IMG/VR virus record: IMGVR_UViG_3300010885_005644
Coordinates: 1 to 43,786 of that record
Origin: a virus
Reading direction: 5' to 3' (one strand)
Length of the DNA: 43,786 nucleotides
Shown here: piece after piece, positions 38,266-43,786 of the stretch
Position numbering within the stretch: position 1 is the stretch's first letter
How the letters are laid out: every line of letters starts with the position of its first letter
The notes under the pieces: model-generated
The model's database searches: none
The model's input: the letters and a program-made list of their open reading frames with translations, nothing else
What the model was told of the DNA's origin: nothing
Made by a program: the position numbers and the translations under genes

Positions 38266-39014
38266 CCAATATCAGCTTCAATAACAAAATCACGGTAATT
38301 AATTTGTCTAAAGTTTGCCAACGGTCTTAGTAGCTCAGGAACCCAATATGTTTCCATTGGCATTACACGCACAAATTCAACATCATTATAAACACGCATA
38401 ACTTCAAGTAAACTTCTACTTAGAAAATTAGAATCTTGCCATTCGGGATGACGTAAGTAACCGACTGTATCTTTGTAAACGTTATTTACTCGTCCCAATT
38501 GATTATCATTTTCATCGTACTGATCGTAACCTAGCATAAACACTTTCTTATGTCCATCAAAGCAGGCCATATATGCGGCAAGAGATCCTGAATCGTAGTG
38601 TGGGTTTTGTGGTAACAAATAAAACTTACCAGGGTATTGTAAAACACTAGCGGCATTGGTATAAACAATGCTATTGGTTGTGTATCCAGAGTCAGCAATT
38701 TCATTAATGACAGCATCGCCTGTGGCAACTAAAAAGTCTGGCTTAAAATCTCTGTACAAGGCATTACAACCATAAGTTTGTAATTTATTTTCAGCAAACA
38801 ACCCACCTTTATGATTAGCAATACATGTTAAATCAAATGTTAAACGGCTTTCACCGTTGCCAATGGCCACTGCTTGATTGGTAGTGTAGTTATTGGTAAC
38901 GTTATTTTCAACATATTCTGTTTGCGGAGTCCAATCTCCACCAGAAATGTTCAACTGGGTGATGATGTTTTCACCGGCATAGTTACTACGATAAATTTGT
39001 TTTAGCTGTTGCAT
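38262..39014 (-). CDS. Putative sialyltransferase/DUF115-like Rossmann protein
   Basis: 250 residues. A-I-G-N-G-E-S-R near 51-58 is a glycine loop like that starting GT42 sialyltransferases and DUF115 proteins. It is followed by Y-G-C-N-A-L-Y-R-D-F-K-P-D-F, then S-G-S-L-A-A-Y-M-A-C and K-K-V-F-M-L-G-Y-D-Q-Y, all in the order expected of that fold. Function may be sugar transfer to a surface or virion glycan. The link is pattern-based and tentative. Late motif and AAGGG ribosome site lie in a hairpin upstream. Confidence 0.5.
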   Translation of the reverse strand: MQQLKQIYRSNYAGENIITQLNISGGDWTPQTEYVENNVTNNYTTNQAVAIGNGESRLTFDLTCIANHKGGLFAENKLQTYGCNALYRDFKPDFLVATGDAVINEIADSGYTTNSIVYTNAASVLQYPGKFYLLPQNPHYDSGSLAAYMACFDGHKKVFMLGYDQYDENDNQLGRVNNVYKDTVGYLRHPEWQDSNFLSRSLLEVMRVYNDVEFVRVMPMETYWVPELLRPLANFRQINYRDFVIEADIG

Positions 39015-39021
39015 TTTATTT

Positions 39022-39052
39022 TAGCCCTTATACTGTATTTATTACAGGGCTA
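39022..39052 (-). promoter_or_regulatory. Hairpin with late-promoter motif in the loop
   Basis: 7-bp stem TAGCCCT/AGGGCTA (39022-39028 with 39046-39052) around a 17-base loop holding ATAAATA (39036-39042). On the minus strand the 3' arm carries AAGGG, the ribosome site of the gene at 38262-39014. The 5' arm overlaps the stop of the upstream gene. Confidence 0.6.
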
Positions 39053-39643
39053 TTTAAATGGCTTACCGGTTACCCAACTTACTAGGCTATAGCGTGTGCC
39101 ACGTGTTACAGGGGTTACTTCGTGTAAGGTATAACTAGGGAATACCATTACATACCCTTGTTCTCGACTGGCAATAGTTGGCTTTTTGCTGTTCATTAGT
39201 TGTAATTCGCCGCCATCATAATCTGCAGGATCACTTAGCTGTAAAGTAAAACTTAATTTACGTACTGTACCGTTAACAATTCGATCCACATGAGCTCCGT
39301 AATGCTCACCTGGGGCAGTATACTTTGTAAACTGAAAACCTTCGTGTAGTCCAAATAGATCAAACTTAAAGAATTGATCGTTTAGGCTTGTGATAATATC
39401 TGTTACTCTGCGAAATGCCCATTCTAGGTCATCCACAGAATACAGCCAGGATATATCACACTCGCGGATTCCATTATTTTCTCCAACCACTGTGGCTTTT
39501 GTTGGCATGCGGCTTTCACCTATAGCTATAATAGCTTGGCATTCTTCAGGTGTAAATGCCTTGTCCCAGTAAGCCCATTCATTAACAGGATCGGTGTTGA
39601 AATTCCAACTGGAGTTTTTTGTTTGTGTTTGTTGTGTGGTCAT
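39050..39643 (-). CDS. 2OG-Fe(II) oxygenase (prolyl-hydroxylase type)
   Basis: 197 residues. Y-G-A-H-V-D with H118-x-D120, D-Y-D-G-G-E-L at 141-147, F-P-S-Y-T-L-H-E-V with H174, and R184 for 2-oxoglutarate: all ligands are present with normal spacing. This is the PiuC/P4H-like type common in T4-like marine phages. Substrate unknown; a virion protein or host factor is possible. The ATG follows TAAGTA by five bases, with no Shine-Dalgarno. Confidence 0.9.
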   Translation of the reverse strand: MTTQQTQTKNSSWNFNTDPVNEWAYWDKAFTPEECQAIIAIGESRMPTKATVVGENNGIRECDISWLYSVDDLEWAFRRVTDIITSLNDQFFKFDLFGLHEGFQFTKYTAPGEHYGAHVDRIVNGTVRKLSFTLQLSDPADYDGGELQLMNSKKPTIASREQGYVMVFPSYTLHEVTPVTRGTRYSLVSWVTGKPFK

Positions 39644-39648
39644 GCTAA

Positions 39649-39654
39649 TACTTA
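39649..39654 (-). promoter_or_regulatory. Late-promoter-like motif, near-leaderless
   Basis: TAAGTA, then TTAGC, then the ATG at 39643; a one-base variant of the TAAATA class. Confidence 0.35.
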
Positions 39655-39682
39655 TTTTACTGTGTGGTTGTAAAATAATTTA

Positions 39683-40642
39683 TTATGCTATAAATGTGCC
39701 ACTTGTGCTAAAAGTATGGTAAGTGTATCCGCCAGAACTTGTAACAGTTCCCCCGGTTCCTCGCTGACTACCTGCATACCTAACTATGCAAATTCCTGAT
39801 CCACCACCCCCGGCTTGAGCTCCAGCAGTATATGTCCAATTGGCACCACCACCACCTCCGGTATTAGCAGTACCATTTGATCCACCAGATCCTCCTAAAC
39901 AAGATCCGCCGCCACCTAAACCGCCCGAGGAGGCACTACCACCAAAAGTTCCGCCACCGCCACCACCATAGTAATTTCCATCAAGCCACTGATAGCCAGC
40001 ACCACCGCTTGCACCAGAGCTATTGGCAGTTCCAGGTGCACCGGCGCCGCCCCCGCCGCCGCCACCATTACCTGATGAACTAGATCCCCCAGGATTTCCT
40101 TGACCGGCTGTACCTGATCCTGCGGCGGCTGTAGTTCCTGATGAGTACGACGCTTGGCCGCCACCTGATCCACCGCTATCTGGGTTATTGGTAACACCAC
40201 CACTATTAACTCCGCCGCCGCGTCCGCCTCCAAGAGCAGTTTGACTAAATCCTGTACTATTACTACCACTGTTTGATGCTGAACTATATGTAACGGCTGC
40301 TCCACCAGCACCAATACTTATTGAATAACTTGTGCCCACATAAGCTGGACTAACTGTTCCTGTAATTACACCACCAGCACCACCACCTCCCGCAGTACCT
40401 GATCCACCACCGGCGCCACCTGCAACTAAAATGTATTGAATACTATATGCGGCCGCAATAGTAACCCAGCCTCCGTTTGTGCCAGTATATACTTCCAATG
40501 CGTTGGTTGTGGTATTCCATCGTTGTGTACCCAATGGCGGAAGGGGAGGACGTTGTGCTGTAGTACCTTGCGACGGAGCTACGCCTCCACTGGTCTGGCT
40601 TAAATCAACCACACTATTTTGAGTAAACGATTTAGAAAACAT
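39683..40642 (-). CDS. Glycine-rich tail fibre/adhesin protein (1 of 3)
   Basis: 319 residues. The N-terminus has a short attachment-like module (G-T-Q-R-W-N-T-T-T-N-A-L-E-V-Y). Then Y-I-L-V-A-G-G-A-G-G-G starts a long glycine-rich region with runs of G-G-G-G and G-G-S-G, probably forming packed polyglycine-II helices as in T4-like adhesins (gp38 type). The C-terminus ends Q-R-G-T-G-G...H-T-F-S-T-S-G-T-F-I-A, shared with the two paralogs. Likely receptor-binding or fibre-tip protein. The opposite strand holds long Pro/His-rich frames that are shadows. Confidence 0.75.
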   Translation of the reverse strand: MFSKSFTQNSVVDLSQTSGGVAPSQGTTAQRPPLPPLGTQRWNTTTNALEVYTGTNGGWVTIAAAYSIQYILVAGGAGGGSGTAGGGGAGGVITGTVSPAYVGTSYSISIGAGGAAVTYSSASNSGSNSTGFSQTALGGGRGGGVNSGGVTNNPDSGGSGGGQASYSSGTTAAAGSGTAGQGNPGGSSSSGNGGGGGGGAGAPGTANSSGASGGAGYQWLDGNYYGGGGGGTFGGSASSGGLGGGGSCLGGSGGSNGTANTGGGGGANWTYTAGAQAGGGGSGICIVRYAGSQRGTGGTVTSSGGYTYHTFSTSGTFIA

Positions 40643-40644
40643 TT

Positions 40645-41046
40645 TTAATATTGTCCACCAAAGGCAAATACTGTCACATCCGTTTGTACTGTTTCACTAA
40701 TGTATAATTGATAAGTTGGCGGCAACACTAATGTTGAATATGTTCTACTTAAAGAAAAACTGTCAAGCGTTGTACTTGCAGAAATTGCTGTTACGTCAAA
40801 TTCATCAAATAAGAAACTTGTTGTACCGTTGTAAATCCATATGTCTACACAACTGGCCACTGTAACGCCTTTACCTTTTACAGTAATTGCATCGATACGT
40901 GTACCGTTAGTACTTGTTGCTGTTAACTGCACTAACCCTGTTGTACCAGAGATATTTGCACGTGATGTCACGGCTGTTGCTGATGTTAATGTACCTATTC
41001 CAATTATTGGTGTTAAAGGAAATATAGGTGATGTATTCGCTGCCAT
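40645..41046 (-). CDS. Small beta-rich fibre-region protein, 133 residues
   Basis: Not recognised. Thr/Ser/Val-rich beta sandwich pattern with I-D-A-I-T-V-K-G-K-G and V-D-I-W-I-Y-N-G-T-T-S-F-L-F, of the kind seen in structural decoration proteins. Located between two glycine-rich fibre genes with no gap; likely a fibre or baseplate-decoration component. Confidence 0.65.
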   Translation of the reverse strand: MAANTSPIFPLTPIIGIGTLTSATAVTSRANISGTTGLVQLTATSTNGTRIDAITVKGKGVTVASCVDIWIYNGTTSFLFDEFDVTAISASTTLDSFSLSRTYSTLVLPPTYQLYISETVQTDVTVFAFGGQY

Positions 41047-41310
41047 TTAGAAACCTCCAAAATTCTGTTGTATAAGTGTATTTACTGCGCCGGATACTGT
41101 AGTACCGCCCGAGCTAAAACTTGCTCCGTTTGCCCAAAATACACCATTTGTTGTCATTACGTTACTAAGTAATGTTGCTGTGTTAGCAAATACAGTAACG
41201 GCTGTATTACCTACTGTTTGTAATGCCAAGACACCGCTAGCATCACCAGTTTGTATGATGCCCGATATACCTGATAATATTCCGTTGTCTGCGTTAATTG
41301 TGCTTGCCAT
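41047..41310 (-). CDS. Small fibre-associated protein, 87 residues
   Basis: Not recognised. Polar, beta-like, with I-S-G-I-I-Q-T-G-D-A-S-G-V-L-A-L-Q-T and a C-terminal L-I-Q-Q-N-F-G-G-F. Sequences starting like this occur as modules in fibre and trimeric appendage proteins. Stop and start touch the neighbouring gene. Confidence 0.65.
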   Translation of the reverse strand: MASTINADNGILSGISGIIQTGDASGVLALQTVGNTAVTVFANTATLLSNVMTTNGVFWANGASFSSGGTTVSGAVNTLIQQNFGGF

Positions 41311-41321
41311 TGTTTATCCTG

Positions 41322-42668
41322 TTATGCTGTAAATGTACCAGAACTATAGAAAGCGTGTACGGTATTACCGTTAACTGTGGTAACTGTGCCACCTGTTCCG
41401 CGTTGTTGACCAGTATAGCTAATAACCACAATACCAGCACCGCCCGATCCACCATAGTTATTTGAGTTATAGTGTGAGCCGCCTCCACCACCGCCTCCGG
41501 TATATTGACCAGCATTTCCGCCTGGAGTATTAGTTTGGTTTACTGTAGAACCACCGCCTCCTGGTGAACCAGAATTTATACCACTACCACCACTAGTTGA
41601 TCCAACTGCACCTCCACCGCCACCACCGGCTCCACCAGGCGCTCCATTGGTGCTATAACCTGAGCCACCACCACCACCGCACCAGTAATAATTTGTTCCT
41701 AATATGGCATTTTGTACGCCAGGGCCGCCGGTTGCGGGGCCGCCACTACCAGATCCAGAGCCGCCGGCTCCGCCACCACCACCACCATAATATGATCCGC
41801 CACCCGAGCCGCCTGGATAGCCTTGCCCAGAAGTTCCAGAACCTCCTGTTCCAACTGAGCAAGCAGCTCCTCCACCCGACCCACCAGGCGCACCAGAGTA
41901 TGTAGCAGAACTAGCATATTCAGAACCCCCGCCTCCACCACCTGTTGATGTTATAGCCAAACGACCAATAGTGCTATCACTACCATTAAACCCTTTAACT
42001 TGGCCAACGCCGGCTGGAGCTCCTGCCCCACCAGCACCAACTGTAATAGAATATGTTAACCCCGGAGTAACGTATGCAGACGATGCAAGATATCCACCTG
42101 CTCCACCACCACCACCCATGTCACTTCCGCCACCACCACCACCTGCAACTATCATGTAAGTAATACTGTAGTTTGTTAAGAACCCAACTTGTACTCCAGA
42201 TGGCATTATCCAGCCTTGTGTACTGTCTATATAAGTTAAATTTATAGATTGTCCAAAGTTGTTTAGTGTAGCGTTGCCTGTGTTACCGTATATTTTTCCA
42301 CCATTAGGATAAACGGTAATTGTCTTTGATGCAGAAAGTGCTTGTTTGTAATCTGTAATAATCACTTGACTGCCAGCCGCCGGACTAGATGGCAATGTAA
42401 CAGTAATATTACTACTAGTAGCATCAACTGGATATGCTGTATTAACTACCGCAGTTATGTTAGCTGTTTGAACTGTAGCCCAAGTAATTCCACTTCCAGA
42501 ACTTGAACTACCAGAACCTACATTAGACCACGTGGTTCCGTTATGTACTTCTAATGTACTAAGATCGGTATTCCACCCTAATGTGCCCATAGTGACACCA
42601 CTAGGGCGAGCCGCATTAGCCCAAGTACTAACTGTTATACCGGTAGAACCGCCAACTGTTGTTGTCAT
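41322..42668 (-). CDS. Glycine-rich tail fibre/adhesin protein (2 of 3)
   Basis: 448 residues, the longest of the three. The N-terminal module has G-T-L-G-W-N-T-D-L-S-T-L-E-V-H-N-G-T-T-W, like the first paralog. It is followed by a beta domain of about 130 residues (V-N-T-A-Y-P-V-D-A-T-S-S, V-I-I-T-D-Y-K-Q-A-L-S-A-S-K-T-I-T-V-Y-P-N-G-G) resembling a fibre-tip domain used in phage structural proteins. Then comes Y-M-I-V-A-G-G-G-G and a polyglycine region, ending Q-R-G-T-G-G...H-A-F-Y-S-S-G-T-F-T-A. Confidence 0.78.
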   Translation of the reverse strand: MTTTVGGSTGITVSTWANAARPSGVTMGTLGWNTDLSTLEVHNGTTWSNVGSGSSSSGSGITWATVQTANITAVVNTAYPVDATSSNITVTLPSSPAAGSQVIITDYKQALSASKTITVYPNGGKIYGNTGNATLNNFGQSINLTYIDSTQGWIMPSGVQVGFLTNYSITYMIVAGGGGGGSDMGGGGGAGGYLASSAYVTPGLTYSITVGAGGAGAPAGVGQVKGFNGSDSTIGRLAITSTGGGGGGSEYASSATYSGAPGGSGGGAACSVGTGGSGTSGQGYPGGSGGGSYYGGGGGGAGGSGSGSGGPATGGPGVQNAILGTNYYWCGGGGGSGYSTNGAPGGAGGGGGGAVGSTSGGSGINSGSPGGGGSTVNQTNTPGGNAGQYTGGGGGGGSHYNSNNYGGSGGAGIVVISYTGQQRGTGGTVTTVNGNTVHAFYSSGTFTA

Positions 42669-42672
42669 TTAA

Positions 42673-43074
42673 TTAAATCCCAGCAACTTCGTCCCACGTT
42701 TGTGTGGATTCATTCCAATCATAAAACTTGCCTTCTTCTGTTGGCATTGGTGTAGGTGGTGCCCATAACCAGTTGGTACCTGCATCACAAGTCCAACTGT
42801 TGAAAACCACACCAGTACGACTACGCGGACGTGATGCATAAAATACATCGTTTATTCGATCGTATATAAATCCTACTCCAGCATAATTAGCCCGTAAAGC
42901 AGGTTGTCCGCTAGGTTCGTTAGTATTTGATGTATAATGTACATTACCACGTGTGTTATAACTTGTTTGAATCCATTCACCCGGGCTTGAGTCTACAAAG
43001 GTATCAAAGAATTCTGGTTCAGCAACAATAACCTGTGTTACTGTGCCATCTACTACTTTTGCAAAATGTCCCAT
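42673..43074 (-). CDS. Conserved fibre-region protein, 133 residues
   Basis: M-G-H-F-A-K-V-V-D-G-T-V-T-Q-V-I-V-A-E, then W-I-Q-T-S-Y-N-T-R-G-N-V-H-Y, L-R-A-N-Y-A-G-V-G-F-I-Y-D and a W-x-W-x-P-P-x-P-x-P tail. This small protein type is widespread beside tail-fibre genes of marine T4-like phages and may form a fibre or adaptor element. Function unproven. SD TTAGGAG; late motif upstream. Confidence 0.75.
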   Translation of the reverse strand: MGHFAKVVDGTVTQVIVAEPEFFDTFVDSSPGEWIQTSYNTRGNVHYTSNTNEPSGQPALRANYAGVGFIYDRINDVFYASRPRSRTGVVFNSWTCDAGTNWLWAPPTPMPTEEGKFYDWNESTQTWDEVAGI

Positions 43075-43101
43075 TTTGATAAAACTCCTAAATTAACTAC
43101 G

Positions 43102-43108
43102 TATTTAT
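43102..43108 (-). promoter_or_regulatory. Late-promoter-like motif
   Basis: ATAAATA on the minus strand, touching the stop codon of the glycine-rich gene and 28 bases before the ATG at 43074. Confidence 0.5.
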
Positions 43109-43786
43109 TACGCTATGTATGTACCGCTTGATGTAAATGTATGTATTGAATATCCACCGCTACTAGTATAAGCTCCGCCAGATCCACGTTGACCACCTAG
43201 GTAGCTAATAATAACTATACCAGATCCGCCAGATGTAGCAGGTGCTCCGCCGGCGTTATAACCCGACGCTCCGCCACCGCCTCCGGTATTAGCAGTACCA
43301 TTGGTTGCAGTTGTATTGTTACCTGTACCTGGACCACCGCCACCGGTTCCACCGGTGCCGCCTGTGCCGTTGTATGCGCCACCTCCGCCACCGCCTGCAT
43401 AATATACAGCTGATCCAGAAATAGTGTACGAAGATCCTACTCCCCCGTTACCAGCTGTTCCGCCCGATGCGGCTCCGCCGTTTGCGCCCGCACCACCACC
43501 ACCACCGCCCGAACCTAAGTTATCTGTTCCGCCGGTGCCGGAACCGTTTCCGCCTGTATTTCCTTGGCCAGCAGTTCCTGCACCACCTGTACCAGCATTT
43601 CTACTGCCACCACCGCCTGATCCACCAGAAAATCCATTACCACTGTATCCTGGACCGCCTTGACCGCCACCAAGAGCTGTTTGTCCAAGTCCGCTTGAGT
43701 TACTGCCACTTGCGCTTGCGGCACCACCACTACCTACTACTATGCTATATGCAGTTCCTGGCGTTAGTGTAGTTGACGACACATAA
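43108..43786 (-). CDS. Glycine-rich tail fibre/adhesin protein (3 of 3), 5' end outside window
   Basis: The frame is open to the window end; a GTG at 43782 is the first start codon inside, but the homologous position in the paralogs is internal, so the true start lies outside. The visible 226 residues begin ...S-S-T-T-L-T-P-G-T-A-Y-S-I-V-V-G-S-G-G, continue as a polyglycine region and end Q-R-G-S-G-G...H-T-F-T-S-S-G-T-Y-I-A, matching the other two. Confidence 0.75.
   Translation of the reverse strand, partial: YVSSTTLTPGTAYSIVVGSGGAASASGSNSSGLGQTALGGGQGGPGYSGNGFSGGSGGGGSRNAGTGGAGTAGQGNTGGNGSGTGGTDNLGSGGGGGGAGANGGAASGGTAGNGGVGSSYTISGSAVYYAGGGGGGAYNGTGGTGGTGGGGPGTGNNTTATNGTANTGGGGGASGYNAGGAPATSGGSGIVIISYLGGQRGSGGAYTSSGGYSIHTFTSSGTYIA

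Noticed and set aside
43424-43772. Long Pro- and His-rich ORFs on the plus strand (also at 39877-40083 and 41597-41905)
   Set aside because: They are the reverse complements of glycine-rich codons in the fibre genes.
39683-43786. CRISPR array or tandem repeat from periodic CCACC/GCC patterns
   Set aside because: The periodicity comes from glycine codons in real reading frames; there is no repeat-spacer structure.

Overview
This window is a contiguous piece of a T4-like (Straboviridae/cyanophage-type) myovirus genome, AT-rich and densely packed. The evidence is a nearly complete set of T4-type hallmark genes: gp32 single-strand binding protein, UvsX, UvsY, terminase gp16 and gp17, tail sheath gp18, tail tube gp19, head-completion nuclease gp4, neck and tail-completion proteins (gp13/14/15-like) and a dNMP kinase (gp1-like). 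The general style (glycine-rich fibres, N-terminal-twitch radical SAM enzymes, 2OG oxygenases, DGKEY modules) resembles phages of marine or freshwater Proteobacteria and Cyanobacteria. The host cannot be fixed from the sequence.

Layout. (1) 1-6.5 kb: an accessory block, mostly on the minus strand. It holds a partial cupin gene, a nucleotidyltransferase-HAD fusion, a double methyltransferase whose second half looks like the carboxy-SAM synthase CmoA, two tRNA clusters (Trp, Gly, Glu; then Leu-UAG and a CAU tRNA that looks like Ile2), a radical SAM enzyme, a 2OG oxygenase, and about 300 nt of highly structured RNA. (2) 6.5-17.2 kb: a tightly coupled minus-strand replication/recombination operon from gp32 to uvsX to uvsY. 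Three more radical SAM enzymes, an SDR, a sulfotransferase, a methyltransferase and a possible glycosyltransferase are threaded through it. (3) 17.2-35.2 kb: packaging and tail genes, minus strand (gp17, large AT-hook protein, gp16, gp4, tube-like protein, gp19, gp18, dNMP kinase, gp13-like). (4) 35.3-38.3 kb: a plus-strand block (gp14-like, gp15, Nudix). (5) 38.3-43.8 kb: minus-strand sugar/oxygenase genes and three paralogous glycine-rich tail-fibre/adhesin genes, the last cut by the window end.

Regulation is visible. Late-promoter-like ATAAATA motifs precede many structural genes. They come in two arrangements: with a 20-40 nt leader and Shine-Dalgarno, or only 4-7 nt before the ATG, suggesting nearly leaderless late messages. 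At four genes the motif sits inside a hairpin that would hide the ribosome site or start codon in read-through transcripts, a design known from T4 gene e and soc. Early-type sigma70 promoters are seen at 5914-5942 (perfect consensus) and upstream of gp32.

The most interesting items are the CmoA-like fusion next to phage tRNAs, the structured RNA at about 5.24-5.53 kb, the four radical SAM enzymes with modification genes inside the recombination operon, and the hairpin-embedded and leaderless late promoters. All function calls rest on reading motifs by eye; no database search was possible.
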